A DNA stretch of 34,827 nucleotides from Candidatus Sodaliphilus aphodohippi (GCA_018065665.1 JAGHSV010000151.1:1-34827); one strand, 5' to 3'. Positions 7,636 to 16,402 are shown, counted from the first letter of the stretch. The notes: generated by a model not told the origin, from the sequence alone. Numbers and translations are program-made.

Positions 7636-8841
7636 GTGAAAGCTTTAAGAAATTATATGAACAAGATAAAACCCCATTTCCAGGAGGGTGGCAAGCTATC
7701 AAAGCTTGGTTCAGTCTATGATGGAATGGAGACATTCTTGTTTACCCCCAACACTACTTCCAGCTCTGGGGTTCACATTCATGACGGAAGCGATATGAAG
7801 CGTACCATGACCACGGTGATTATTGCATTGCTGCCATGTTTATTGTTCGGTATGTACAATATCGGCTTGCAGCACTTTCTTGCTATCGGTCAGCCTGACG
7901 AGAGTGCAATGTCAATGTTTGTCTTTGGCCTATTGGCACTTCTGCCAGTAATAGTCGTTAGTTACGTAGTTGGTTTGGGCATTGAATTCATTTCTGCGCA
8001 AATCCATCACACTGAAATTCAAGAAGGCTTTTTGGTAACAGGTCTTCTGATCCCTCTGATTGTCCCCATCAACACACCGTTGTGGATGACGGCAGTTGCC
8101 ACTGCATTTGCGGTTATCTTTGCAAAGGAAGTATTCGGAGGAACAGGTATGAACATCTTCAACGTTGCGCTTATTACCCGCGCCGTGTTGTTCTTCAGTT
8201 ATCCGTCAAAGATGAGCGGCGACGAAGCATTTGTTAAGCTTGACTCTGCCTTTGGTTATGGTGGCGGCACAGTTGCCGATACATTTACAGGAGCCACACC
8301 ATTGGGCCAGGTAGCAACAACCGTTGGTGATTCTCTGTCATTAACAGGAGTTGACGGCAATGCAATTACAACATTTGACGCATTCATGGGTACAATTGCT
8401 GGTTCACCCGGTGAGACATCAATGGTATGCATCCTGATTGGTGCACTCATTCTTCTCATCACTGGTGTAGCATCTTGGCGTGTTATGCTATCTGTATTTG
8501 TTGGTGGTTTTGCAATGGCCACACTTGCTAACGCTCTTCCAAGTGCAACTTATCCTGCATCAATGCTTGACCCAGTTGCTCAACTCTGTTTTGGAGGATT
8601 CGCTTTTGCGGCAGTCTTCATGGCAACAGATCCCGTAACAGGCGCACGCACCAATACAGGACAATACATTTACGGATTCTTAATTGGTGTAATTGCAATG
8701 CTTATCCGTACATATAACTCTGGTTATCCCGAAGGTGCAATGCTTGCAGTATTGCTTATGAACGCTTTTGCTCCTTTAATTGACCACTGTGTCGTTTCGT
8801 CAAACATCAAGCGCCGCGCTCGCCGCGCACTTAATAAATAA
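7636..8841 (+). CDS. nqrB: Na+-translocating NADH:quinone reductase subunit B
   Basis: Integral membrane subunit that forms much of the Na+ channel and carries covalently bound FMN plus riboflavin. The FMN-attachment threonine is T221 in the segment TGATPLG. Multiple hydrophobic helices are evident, for example residues 57-80, 92-118 and several in the last 170 residues. The start is a GTG at 7636; the product then begins MKALRNYMNKIKPHFQEGGK, matching the usual NqrB N-terminus, and no ATG occurs before the conserved part except at residue 8. At 401 residues the length is normal. The stop TAA (8839-8841) overlaps an ATG in front of nqrC. Confidence 0.96.
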   Translation: MKALRNYMNKIKPHFQEGGKLSKLGSVYDGMETFLFTPNTTSSSGVHIHDGSDMKRTMTTVIIALLPCLLFGMYNIGLQHFLAIGQPDESAMSMFVFGLLALLPVIVVSYVVGLGIEFISAQIHHTEIQEGFLVTGLLIPLIVPINTPLWMTAVATAFAVIFAKEVFGGTGMNIFNVALITRAVLFFSYPSKMSGDEAFVKLDSAFGYGGGTVADTFTGATPLGQVATTVGDSLSLTGVDGNAITTFDAFMGTIAGSPGETSMVCILIGALILLITGVASWRVMLSVFVGGFAMATLANALPSATYPASMLDPVAQLCFGGFAFAAVFMATDPVTGARTNTGQYIYGFLIGVIAMLIRTYNSGYPEGAMLAVLLMNAFAPLIDHCVVSSNIKRRARRALNK

Positions 8842-8855
8842 TGGAGGGAAAAGAT

Positions 8856-9593
8856 ATGAATAAAAATAGTAATGCCTATCAAATTATCTATTCGTCCGTT
8901 ATGGTAATCCTTGTTGGAGCAGCCTTGGCATTTGTTTATATGGCTCTGAAACCTCAACAGGACGAAAACGTTGCTAACGACAAACGCATGCAAATTCTTA
9001 ATGCTGTGAATATCGCTACCGACGACAATACAGTAAAAGAAAAATATGAGAAGTACATCGTTCAGGACCTGCTCGTTGACACTTTAGGTAACATTGTTGA
9101 CAGTGCTAAAAATTGTGCATTTGACATTAATATGAAATCAAATGTCAAATTGGCTGATAACGAGAGGAAACTACCGTTATTCAAGTGCAAACTTGATGAT
9201 GGCAGCATCAAATATGTTATCCCCGTATACGGTGCCGGTTTGTGGGGACCGATTTGGGGTTACATCTCTGTTGACGAAAACGGAAATTCAATTTACGGAA
9301 CTGATTTTTCACACGAAGGCGAAACCCCGGGTCTGGGCGCTCGAATCACCGATCAATTATTCCGCGATGAATTTAAGGGTAAAGAACTCTTCAAGAACAA
9401 CAAATTCATGAGCGTTGTTGTAATGAAGAAAGGTCAGAAGCCCACCAACGAAGGCGACTATGTTGATGCCCTAACCGGTGCAACTATTACTAGCCGTGGC
9501 GTAAGCACAATGATGGAAAACTGTCTTTGCCATTACGATGCTTTTCTTAAAAGCCTTGGCGGCAATAAACCACAAGCACCCGAGAGTAAATAA
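8856..9593 (+). CDS. nqrC: Na+-translocating NADH:quinone reductase subunit C
   Basis: Single-pass membrane subunit with a periplasmic FMN-binding domain that relays electrons in the Nqr complex. The N-terminal helix (about residues 8-31) is followed by a soluble FMN-binding domain. The covalent FMN site is T210 in the motif LTGATITS near the C-terminus. Two starts are possible: the ATG at 8841 overlapping the nqrB stop, or the ATG at 8856. The second is chosen because GGAGGG lies just upstream of it as a ribosome-binding site and the MNKNSNAYQIIYSSVMV start matches the family. This gives 245 residues. Confidence 0.95.
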   Translation: MNKNSNAYQIIYSSVMVILVGAALAFVYMALKPQQDENVANDKRMQILNAVNIATDDNTVKEKYEKYIVQDLLVDTLGNIVDSAKNCAFDINMKSNVKLADNERKLPLFKCKLDDGSIKYVIPVYGAGLWGPIWGYISVDENGNSIYGTDFSHEGETPGLGARITDQLFRDEFKGKELFKNNKFMSVVVMKKGQKPTNEGDYVDALTGATITSRGVSTMMENCLCHYDAFLKSLGGNKPQAPESK

Positions 9594-9627
9594 CTAGAAA
9601 CATTATCGAATAAAATTAACAAAAGAT

Positions 9628-10251
9628 ATGTTATCAAAGAAAAACAAAGAAGCGCTGTTCAATCCGCTTTCAAAGGACAATCCAGTGCTCGTCCAGATAC
9701 TTGGCATTTGCTCTACACTGGCAGTTACTGCCAACCTTGAGCCTGCAATTGTGATGGGTATTTCAGTAACAGTGGTGCTTGCATTCAGCAATGTTATCAT
9801 TTCGCTCATCCGCAACTCCATACCTTCAACAATCCGCATCATTGTGCAACTTGTTGTTGTTGCTGCACTGGTTATTATTGTTCAACAGTTCCTTGTAGCA
9901 TTCAGTTATGATGTGAGCAAGCAATTGTCTGTATTCATTGGTCTGATTATTACGAACTGTATTCTTATGGGTCGTCTTGAAGCATTTGCTTTGAACAATA
10001 CCCCTTGGTCATCATTCCTTGATGGTATTGGTAACGGACTCGGATATTCAATAATTCTGGTAATAGTTGCATTCTTCCGCGAACTACTTGGTTCAGGTAC
10101 AATATTCGGATTCCAAGTAATTCCACAATGGTGCTATGATCACGGTTATGAAAACAACGGTCTTATGATTTTACCCCCCATGGCACTCATTACTGTTGCA
10201 TGCATTATATGGTACCATCGTGCTCACAACACTGATTTACAAGAAAAGTAA
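9628..10251 (+). CDS. nqrD: Na+-translocating NADH:quinone reductase subunit D
   Basis: Integral membrane subunit of 207 residues with about six hydrophobic helices, forming a pseudo-symmetric pair with NqrE. In the family, one Cys from each of two half-helices in NqrD and two in NqrE hold an iron centre in the membrane plane. Here C28 (GICSTLAVTANLEPA) and the Cys in ITNCILMGRLEAFA are conserved. Its relative RnfE is excluded by the operon context. It lies 34 bases after nqrC and 26 before nqrE. Confidence 0.95.
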   Translation: MLSKKNKEALFNPLSKDNPVLVQILGICSTLAVTANLEPAIVMGISVTVVLAFSNVIISLIRNSIPSTIRIIVQLVVVAALVIIVQQFLVAFSYDVSKQLSVFIGLIITNCILMGRLEAFALNNTPWSSFLDGIGNGLGYSIILVIVAFFRELLGSGTIFGFQVIPQWCYDHGYENNGLMILPPMALITVACIIWYHRAHNTDLQEK

Positions 10252-10277
10252 TATTTACTTAAATATCACAAAACAAA

Positions 10278-10895
10278 ATGGAAGAACTTAATTTGTTTGT
10301 AAAGTCGATTTTTATCGACAACATGATATTTGCTTATTTCTTGGGAATGTGTTCTTTCTTGGCCGTTTCCAAGAATGTAAAGACTGCATTTGGTCTGGGT
10401 GTGGCTGTAACATTTATGCTCGTGGTCACATTGCCTCTCAACTATGTACTTGACAACTATGTGCTACAACCCGGTGCTCTTAAATGGCTTGGCGAGGACT
10501 TCGCAAATGTAGATTTGAGTTTCCTCGGTCTCATAATGTTTATCGCCGTAATCGCAAGTGCAACACAACTTGTTGAGATGGCGGTTGAGAAGTTTTCGCC
10601 ATCATTGTATGCCTCATTGGGCATATTCTTGCCTCTGATTGCTGTTAACTGTGCTATCCTGGGCGGTGCGTTGTTCATGCAGCAAAAGGACTTTGGCTCG
10701 GCATGGACGGCCTCAGTTTACGGTGCAGGTTCGGGTATTGGTTGGATGCTTGCAATTGTAGGTCTTGCTGCCATACGCGAGAAAATTGCTTACAGCAATA
10801 TCCCCGCTCCTCTGCGTGGAATTGGCATAACATTCATAATTACTGGTCTCATGGGCATTGCTTTCATGAGTTTCCTGGGCATTAAACTTGGATAA
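10278..10895 (+). CDS. nqrE: Na+-translocating NADH:quinone reductase subunit E
   Basis: Integral membrane subunit of 205 residues, homologous to NqrD/RnfA and inserted in the opposite orientation. The iron-ligating Cys residues are visible at C25 (FLGMCSFLAVSKNVK) and in LIAVNCAILGGALF. The membrane segments are clear throughout. It precedes nqrF by five bases, implying close co-translation. Confidence 0.95.
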   Translation: MEELNLFVKSIFIDNMIFAYFLGMCSFLAVSKNVKTAFGLGVAVTFMLVVTLPLNYVLDNYVLQPGALKWLGEDFANVDLSFLGLIMFIAVIASATQLVEMAVEKFSPSLYASLGIFLPLIAVNCAILGGALFMQQKDFGSAWTASVYGAGSGIGWMLAIVGLAAIREKIAYSNIPAPLRGIGITFIITGLMGIAFMSFLGIKLG

Positions 10896-10900
10896 TTGCT

Positions 10901-12184
10901 ATGATTATTTTAGATACAGTTGGAACAACCGTAATGACGAGTGCAGTCGTGTTCTTGATTATCACCCTGTTGCTCGTAATCATCCTGCTTGTTGCTAAAC
11001 ACTATCTTGTTGCATCGGGCAAGGTTCATATAAATATTAACAACGGCACAAAAGAGGTAGATGTAAACACTGGTACCTCACTGCTCAACGCACTTCACAG
11101 CCAAGGTGTAATGTTATCAAGTGCATGTGGCGGTAAAGGCAGTTGCGGTCAGTGCCGAGTTCAGGTCCTCAAAGGCGGTGGTGACATCCTCCCCACTGAG
11201 ACTGTACATTTTTCTCGTAAAGAACAACAAGACCACTGGCGTCTTGGCTGCCAGGTTAAGGTAAAGGATAATCTTGAAATTCAAGTTCCTGCTTCAACAC
11301 TCAACGTCAAGGAATATGAATGTACTGTAGTGAGCAACAATCTGGTCTCATCCTTTATTAAAGAGTTCATTGTAGCCCTACCACCGGGTGAACACATGGA
11401 CTTCATTCCTGGCTCTTATGCTCAGATCCGTATTCCGGAGTATGAGATGGACTATGACAAGGACATTGACAAGGAATCGCTTGGCGAATACCTTCCCACT
11501 TGGGAGAAGTTTAACATGTTCTCGCTGAAGTGCCGCAATACTGAAGCAACAGTTCGCGCATACTCAATGGCCAACTACCCTGCCGAGGGTGACCGCTTTA
11601 TGCTGACAGTGCGTATCGCAACTCCGCCATTCAAACCGAAACCCGAAGTGGGATTCCAGGATGTGATGCCAGGCATCGCTTCTAGTTACATCTTCACTCT
11701 CAAACCCGGAGACAAGGTGATTATGAGTGGTCCTTATGGAGAGTTCCATCCCATCTTCGACTCAAAGAAGGAGATGATTCGGGTAGGTGGTGGTGCCGGT
11801 ATGGCTCCTCTTCGTGCACAAATCATGCACATGACCCGTACACTCAACACGCGTGACCGTGAGATGCATTACTTCTATGGTGCACGTTCGCTCAGCGAAG
11901 TATTCTATCTTGAGGACTTCCTCGCTATTGAAAAGGAATTCCCCAACTTCCACTTCCACTTGGCCCTTGACCGTCCCGACCCCGCAGCCGACGCTGCCGG
12001 TGTTAAATATACGGCCGGTTTTGTGGCTCCTGTTATGCATGACACTTACCTCGCCCAACATGAGGCTCCCGAAGACTGCGAATATTACATGTGCGGTCCC
12101 GCAATGATGAGCAAGACTGTTAATGACCTGCTCGATTCTCTCGGTGTTGACCCGTCATCAATCCATTACGACAATTTCGGTTAA
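10901..12184 (+). CDS. nqrF: Na+-translocating NADH:quinone reductase subunit F
   Basis: NADH-oxidising entry subunit of the complex. The 427 residues comprise an N-terminal membrane anchor (about 11-33), a plant-type ferredoxin domain with [2Fe-2S] ligands C76, C82, C85 and C117, and a ferredoxin-reductase module. In the latter, RAYSMANYP is the FAD-binding signature and GGGAGMAPLRAQI with the later YYMCGPAMM the NADH-binding signature. Electrons pass from NADH to FAD, to 2Fe-2S and onward to the other subunits. Last gene of the operon, followed by a strong terminator 20 bases after the stop. Confidence 0.97.
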   Translation: MIILDTVGTTVMTSAVVFLIITLLLVIILLVAKHYLVASGKVHININNGTKEVDVNTGTSLLNALHSQGVMLSSACGGKGSCGQCRVQVLKGGGDILPTETVHFSRKEQQDHWRLGCQVKVKDNLEIQVPASTLNVKEYECTVVSNNLVSSFIKEFIVALPPGEHMDFIPGSYAQIRIPEYEMDYDKDIDKESLGEYLPTWEKFNMFSLKCRNTEATVRAYSMANYPAEGDRFMLTVRIATPPFKPKPEVGFQDVMPGIASSYIFTLKPGDKVIMSGPYGEFHPIFDSKKEMIRVGGGAGMAPLRAQIMHMTRTLNTRDREMHYFYGARSLSEVFYLEDFLAIEKEFPNFHFHLALDRPDPAADAAGVKYTAGFVAPVMHDTYLAQHEAPEDCEYYMCGPAMMSKTVNDLLDSLGVDPSSIHYDNFG

Positions 12185-12204
12185 TATAACCCGATATACT
12201 ATGC

Positions 12205-12239
12205 AAAGGTGGTGTGTTCGAACACACCACCTTTTTTAT
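12205..12239 (+). terminator. Intrinsic terminator of the nqr operon
   Basis: A 30-base perfect palindrome (12205-12234) centred on TTCGAA, with arms AAAGGTGGTGTG and CACACCACCTTT, runs into a T tract up to 12237. This is a strong Rho-independent terminator and separates nqr from the Nudix gene. Confidence 0.95.
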
Positions 12240-12252
12240 TAATTGTTAAAAT

Positions 12253-12269
12253 TGTGTAGTATTTACACA
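12253..12269. promoter_or_regulatory. Inverted repeat, candidate operator
   Basis: TGTGTA (12253-12258) and TACACA (12264-12269) form perfect six-base arms around five bases. The repeat sits six bases upstream of the -33 box of the Nudix regulator gene. A position like this suits an autoregulatory binding site, but no binding data can be read from the sequence. Confidence 0.45.
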
Positions 12270-12274
12270 TAATT

Positions 12275-12306
12275 TTTGGGTAGTTCAATATTCATTAGTA
12301 ATTTTG
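12275..12306 (+). promoter_or_regulatory. Promoter of the Nudix regulator operon
   Basis: TTTG at 12275-12278, a 20-base spacer and TAATTTTG at 12299-12306. The predicted transcript starts about 17 bases before the ATG at 12330. Confidence 0.7.
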
Positions 12307-12329
12307 TGCCAAAATAATTAATCAAGATT

Positions 12330-13004
12330 ATGGAAGAATTCAAATACAGTTATAAGTACCCACATCCCAGCGTAACAACCGACTGCGTTATTTTTGGATT
12401 TGACGGTAAAGATTTGAAAGTATTGCTAATTGAACGCGGAATAGAACCATTTAAGGGTACCTGGGCATTCCCTGGTGGGTTCCTTCGTATGGAAGAGTCG
12501 GCGGAGGAAGGAGCAAAACGTGAATTATTTGAAGAAACGGGACTACGTAGTTCCTATATCAAACAATTTCATGCATTCACAAATCCCCAAAGAGACCCCC
12601 GTGAACGGGTTATAACTATTGCATATTATGCTTTGGTCAAAATTGAAGAAGTCCAAGGAGGCGATGATGCAGCAAAGGCTCAATGGTTTTCATTGGATAA
12701 TATTCCCAGTTTGGCATTTGATCATGACCGCATTCTAAGATTTGCAATGCGTGAATTGCGAAAACAAATTCACTTTGAACCTATCGGGTTTGAATTGTTG
12801 CCTGAAGAATTCACAATGAAGGAACTCCAACAATTATACGAGGCAATACTTGAGGTGCATTTTGATCGTCGTAACTTCAGTAAAAAGATGTTGCATATAG
12901 GGTTATTGGAACAAGTTGAAGGTGTCAAAACACCATATAAATACAAATTCAACCCGACCACATACGAGGAGATGAAACAAAAAGGGTTTAAATTAGAGTT
13001 TTAA
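12330..13004 (+). CDS. NrtR-like Nudix protein with C-terminal winged helix
   Basis: The N-terminal Nudix domain (about residues 12-140) has a complete Nudix box at 50-72: G-x5-E-x7-REL-x-EE-x-GL, so metal binding and hydrolysis appear possible. The C-terminal part (about 150-224, FTMKELQQLYEAILE through MKQKGFKLEF) matches the winged-helix domain of NrtR-type regulators. NrtR proteins sense ADP-ribose or related compounds and control NAD metabolism; in Bacteroidota related proteins control sugar catabolism, for example arabinose. Most such regulators have a degraded Nudix box; here it is intact. The gene is followed after 11 bases by a macro-domain-like gene, which supports a link with ADP-ribose or NAD. 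It could instead be a plain ADP-ribose pyrophosphatase. Confidence 0.82.
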   Translation: MEEFKYSYKYPHPSVTTDCVIFGFDGKDLKVLLIERGIEPFKGTWAFPGGFLRMEESAEEGAKRELFEETGLRSSYIKQFHAFTNPQRDPRERVITIAYYALVKIEEVQGGDDAAKAQWFSLDNIPSLAFDHDRILRFAMRELRKQIHFEPIGFELLPEEFTMKELQQLYEAILEVHFDRRNFSKKMLHIGLLEQVEGVKTPYKYKFNPTTYEEMKQKGFKLEF

Positions 13005-13015
13005 TACAAAAAAGT

Positions 13016-13417
13016 ATGAGTCGAATTTATAATAGCATAGAGAGACCGGATTTCTGCCCGACGTTCATAAACCAATTAAAAGCAGACGAAGTTTTTGTTT
13101 TTGGCAGCAACCTCCAGGGGCAACATATTGGTGGTGCTGCAAGAATCGCAGCAAACAATTTTGGAGCTATTTGGGGACAAGGTTCCGGGCTGCAAGGGCA
13201 AAGTTATGCAATACCAACTATGCATGGCGGAGTTGATACAATTAAGCCATACGTCGACGAATTTATTGCATTCGCAACAAACCGTAAGGACCTGTTCTTT
13301 TATGTTACTCGAATTGGTTGCGGCATTGCGGGTTTTACCGACAGCGAAATAGCGCCATTATTCCAAAAAGCAATTAATATTGACAATATTTGCCTACCAA
13401 AGTCCTTTGCAATCTAA
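13016..13417 (+). CDS. Macro-domain-like protein
   Basis: A 133-residue soluble protein without signal peptide. Gly-rich segments FVFGSNLQGQHIGGAARIA and GQGSGLQGQSYAIPTM, followed by FYVTRIGCGIAGF, resemble the family of small proteins found in bacteria and phages that appear to share the macro (ADP-ribose-binding) fold; the GSNLxGxHxGGAA loop would take the place of the macro-domain NAANxxLxGGGG loop. No catalytic role can be assigned. It is cotranscribed with the NrtR-like Nudix gene, so binding or hydrolysis of an ADP-ribose derivative is a reasonable guess. The family assignment is from pattern recognition, and the function is inference. Confidence 0.65.
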   Translation: MSRIYNSIERPDFCPTFINQLKADEVFVFGSNLQGQHIGGAARIAANNFGAIWGQGSGLQGQSYAIPTMHGGVDTIKPYVDEFIAFATNRKDLFFYVTRIGCGIAGFTDSEIAPLFQKAINIDNICLPKSFAI

Positions 13418-13436
13418 GATATTCACAAAGATAAAT

Positions 13437-13469
13437 TTTGTTAAACACTATTGCAATACGATATAATTG
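13437..13469 (+). promoter_or_regulatory. Candidate promoter for the 13.5-16.4 kb cluster
   Basis: TTTG at 13437-13440, a 21-base spacer and TATAATTG at 13462-13469, one mismatch from the -7 consensus. It would give a leader of about 23 bases before the ATG at 13499. Confidence 0.4.
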
Positions 13470-13498
13470 CTTAAATTCGCAAAATTATTTTTTTGTAG

Positions 13499-14077
13499 AT
13501 GAAACGTATATTATTCATAATTTTATCTTTTGCGTTTGCCCTGATGGCAATATGTGATGATGAGTTGGGTGTACCATACCAATTGCTGATGACCGAACAT
13601 GATCAGTTGCCAGATAAGACATTACTTATTACATTCAAAGAGCTCAAATCAAATGAAAAATTTGATATTGTGCAAAGGAATGCGATAGATTCCGTATTGA
13701 ATTTGCTTACTGAGAACGCCTCGGTTTGCCGAACATTCATCATGTCTATAAGTGAAGATGATAATGGCATTCTTACACTTAATATTCAAAACTTTGACCC
13801 CATAAATGCCATAGGAAGCCAGCAAAGCATAATGGGAGTAATTGTTATTCGTCATTGTCATGTTTTTATTAAAGAGGGTAACTGCGATTCAAAATTGACA
13901 AAGAACATATACACCATCACACGCCACAAAAGAAAATATGTACGTGAATTTGAATTCGTTGAAGAAAAAGTTGAAACGCCACCAACAAATATTGTTGCTA
14001 CATACGATAGCGGTAAAATTAGATATGATAAAAAAATAGTTGATGGCATTGATTTAAACGACAGTATTTATGAATAA
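13499..14077 (+). CDS. Secreted protein of unknown function
   Basis: I do not recognise this family. The 192-residue product begins MKRILFIILSFAFALMA, a clear Sec signal peptide; there is no good lipobox (the residue before the Cys is Ile), so it is probably soluble in the periplasm. The mature part is mixed alpha/beta with several strands (TLLITFKEL, CRTFIMSISED, MGVIVIRHCHVFIK) and a basic stretch TRHKRKYVREFEF. It overlaps the next gene by eight bases, so it is translated together with the cytidylate-kinase-like protein, and a lipoprotein follows in the same cluster. The overlap argues it is a real gene. Confidence 0.75.
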   Translation: MKRILFIILSFAFALMAICDDELGVPYQLLMTEHDQLPDKTLLITFKELKSNEKFDIVQRNAIDSVLNLLTENASVCRTFIMSISEDDNGILTLNIQNFDPINAIGSQQSIMGVIVIRHCHVFIKEGNCDSKLTKNIYTITRHKRKYVREFEFVEEKVETPPTNIVATYDSGKIRYDKKIVDGIDLNDSIYE

Positions 14078-14690
14078 ATATGTAATTACTATTGGGCGCC
14101 AATTTGGCAGTGGTGGCCGAGAAATAGGCAAGCTTGTTGCAGACAGGCTTAACATAGCTTATTATGACAAAGAGTTGCTAATTGAAGCCGCACGAACAAG
14201 CGGCGTGGATAGTGGCATTTTTGAAGCCGCCGACGAGCGTTCTCCTCGTTTCTTTGCCAACCTTTGGCCTTTTGGACAAGGGTATTCGAGTGGCTCTTAT
14301 TTTATGGGCAACACCCCTCTAACTAATGATAGCATATACCGCGCACAAAGTGAGGTGATGATGCAACTTGCCGACAGAGGGCCATGTGTTATAGTGGGAC
14401 GCACAGCCGACTATGTCCTACGCGACTATTGCAGGGTTTTCAGTATTTTTATTCATGCTAACATTGAAGACAGAATACAACGAATTATATCACGCGGTGA
14501 TTCAAAGAACGAAGAAGATGCTAAACAACTGGCAGATAAAAAGAACAAACTTCGTGCAGAATATTACAACTTCTACACCGACAAGACATGGGGAGCATCT
14601 GAATCGTATGAACTATCAATTAATTCCTCAATTTTAGGTTGTCAGAGAACTGCCGAATTCATTGCTAATTACATAAGTGACCTGATATAA
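14070..14690 (+). CDS. Cytidylate kinase-like family protein
   Basis: 206-residue P-loop protein. The N-terminus MNKYVITIGRQFGSGGREIG contains the phosphate-binding loop GRQFGSGGREIG (9-20), a variant lacking the usual Walker Lys, typical of the cytidylate-kinase-like family (distinct from CMP kinase Cmk). VIVGRTADYVL and the IFIHANIEDRIQRI segment are further family signatures. The substrate is uncertain; a nucleoside monophosphate is likely. It overlaps the upstream secreted-protein gene by eight bases and its stop TAA shares a base with the ATG of the following lipoprotein gene. Confidence 0.85.
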   Translation: MNKYVITIGRQFGSGGREIGKLVADRLNIAYYDKELLIEAARTSGVDSGIFEAADERSPRFFANLWPFGQGYSSGSYFMGNTPLTNDSIYRAQSEVMMQLADRGPCVIVGRTADYVLRDYCRVFSIFIHANIEDRIQRIISRGDSKNEEDAKQLADKKNKLRAEYYNFYTDKTWGASESYELSINSSILGCQRTAEFIANYISDLI

Positions 14691-15634
14691 TGAAGACCAT
14701 CTTGCATCATAGCTCCTTATTGATTTCATTATGTACCTGTATTCTGCTTTCAAGTTGTTTTACCGGTGTTGAGAGCACTCCTCGAATTAGTGATAAAGAT
14801 GTTGAGAACGCTATAATAGAACTTGACCGCAGACAGCCTCCTATGTCACTTGAGATATTCAGAGACTCAGTCCCTGCTTGGCAGTTTGGCAAGAAGTTTT
14901 ATGTAACAGACAATAATATTCGTCATATTTTTGTAAAGACCATTGAAACCGATTGTGACACAACAAATCTTAATGGACAATTACTTGAATATACTGGATA
15001 TGCATCTACAATTGGTATTGATAACAGAAAGACAATAGACATCAAATTTAAAGATGACAATGGGCATCAATATACCTATCGTACCGGAAAGGAAATGAGC
15101 GAATTCACATCAGCATATTCAATCCCATTGTTGGTTGATATGGACATGGTTAAAAATATGTCTAAACAACTTAAGGACAAAGAAGTATATATAAAAACTC
15201 CAATATGGTACGATGACAATAGCGAACACATGATTACCGGTAAGCAATACATCAAAGTTAAAATCATTGATGTTTGTCCTGGCAACAAGATACTCCCATT
15301 CAAAATCATATTCAGAACAAAGGAAACTGACCAAAAGGCGTTTGTCTGGATGGCATCTGCCCTACAACACATGACTAATAGAGATTACGATTCATTGTTT
15401 TCAAGTAAGGATATCCATGAGAACTATCCATCAATTAGCAATGAGTGCTGGAAATTAATAATTAATGGAGAGGTCTGTGAAGAGATGACAAAGGACGAGT
15501 GTCGCCTAGCAAAAGGTGCCCCCAAATCCATAAACCGCATGCCGGATCAGGCGGTTATCAGAGAGTATTGGTACTATGATGCCGGGGCATATCTCTATTT
15601 TGTTGACGGGCTTTTAAAAAAATACCGTAATTAA
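14690..15634 (+). CDS. Lipoprotein of unknown function
   Basis: 314 residues. The N-terminus is a lipoprotein signal peptide with lipobox LSSC and the lipidated Cys at residue 23. The residues after it (FTGVEST) lack the acidic export signal used to send lipoproteins to the Bacteroidota cell surface, so the protein probably faces the periplasm. The mature part shows no motif I recognise; it has several beta-strand stretches and ends with YYDAGAYLYFVDGLLKKYRN. The start codon overlaps the stop of the kinase-like gene and its stop directly abuts the ATG of the metallo-hydrolase. Confidence 0.85.
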   Translation: MKTILHHSSLLISLCTCILLSSCFTGVESTPRISDKDVENAIIELDRRQPPMSLEIFRDSVPAWQFGKKFYVTDNNIRHIFVKTIETDCDTTNLNGQLLEYTGYASTIGIDNRKTIDIKFKDDNGHQYTYRTGKEMSEFTSAYSIPLLVDMDMVKNMSKQLKDKEVYIKTPIWYDDNSEHMITGKQYIKVKIIDVCPGNKILPFKIIFRTKETDQKAFVWMASALQHMTNRDYDSLFSSKDIHENYPSISNECWKLIINGEVCEEMTKDECRLAKGAPKSINRMPDQAVIREYWYYDAGAYLYFVDGLLKKYRN

Positions 15635-16402
15635 ATGAAAGGTCTTGAAATTGAATTTCTCGGAACAGGGACATCAACCGGTGTTCCACAAATAAAATGT
15701 TCTTGTCAAGTATGTTGTTCGGACGATGCACGAGATAAGAGGCTTCGTTCATCAGTAATTGTCCGACACAAAGGGAAGAACCTGCTTATTGACTGTGGGC
15801 CTGATTTCAGGACCCAAATTCTTAATGCAAGCAACAATAATCTTGACGCTTTACTAATTTCTCATATCCACTATGACCATGTTGGCGGAATAGATGATTT
15901 ACGGGCATACTGTTCTCCCGAAAAGCCGTTCCCTTTATATGCTCGGCAAGATGTAGTAAACGCGTTAAAGGCTCACATGCCCTATTGTTTTAGTGATAGT
16001 CCATATCCTGGGGTACCATCATTTGACATCACAGTGATAGATAACAAAGCATTTCTCGTTGGTGAAGTTGAAATTTTGCCGCTTGAGGTAATGCATGCCA
16101 ATTTGCCAATTCTTGGGTTCAAAATTGCCAATATGGCCTATATAACAGATGCAAGTTATATATCATCAAAAACAATGCAACAATTACACAATCTTGATTT
16201 ATTAGTAATCAATGCCTTAAGGACAGAACCACATCATTCACATTTCAGTTTAGAAGAAACACTAACCATTATTCGCAAACTAACCCCACAAAGGGCAATC
16301 CTGACGCACATGAGTCATGGCATAGGTTTACATGAAAAAGTAAACAAAAAACTACCTCAGAATGTGGAATTAGCACATGACGGTCTTATAGTCAGTATTT
16401 AA
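15635..16402 (+). CDS. PhnP-like metallo-beta-lactamase-fold hydrolase
   Basis: 255-residue cytoplasmic MBL-fold enzyme. The metal motif HIHYDH (H77, H79, D81, H82) follows LLIDCGPDF; later HMSHG and the terminal region complete the site. An additional Cys set, C22, C24 and C27/C28, near GTGTSTGVPQIKCSC corresponds to the structural zinc site of PhnP, the phosphoribosyl cyclic phosphodiesterase. No other phosphonate gene is nearby, so the substrate is probably a different cyclic nucleotide or phosphodiester. The ATG follows the lipoprotein stop with no gap, so the four genes from 13499 form one unit. Confidence 0.88.
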   Translation: MKGLEIEFLGTGTSTGVPQIKCSCQVCCSDDARDKRLRSSVIVRHKGKNLLIDCGPDFRTQILNASNNNLDALLISHIHYDHVGGIDDLRAYCSPEKPFPLYARQDVVNALKAHMPYCFSDSPYPGVPSFDITVIDNKAFLVGEVEILPLEVMHANLPILGFKIANMAYITDASYISSKTMQQLHNLDLLVINALRTEPHHSHFSLEETLTIIRKLTPQRAILTHMSHGIGLHEKVNKKLPQNVELAHDGLIVSI

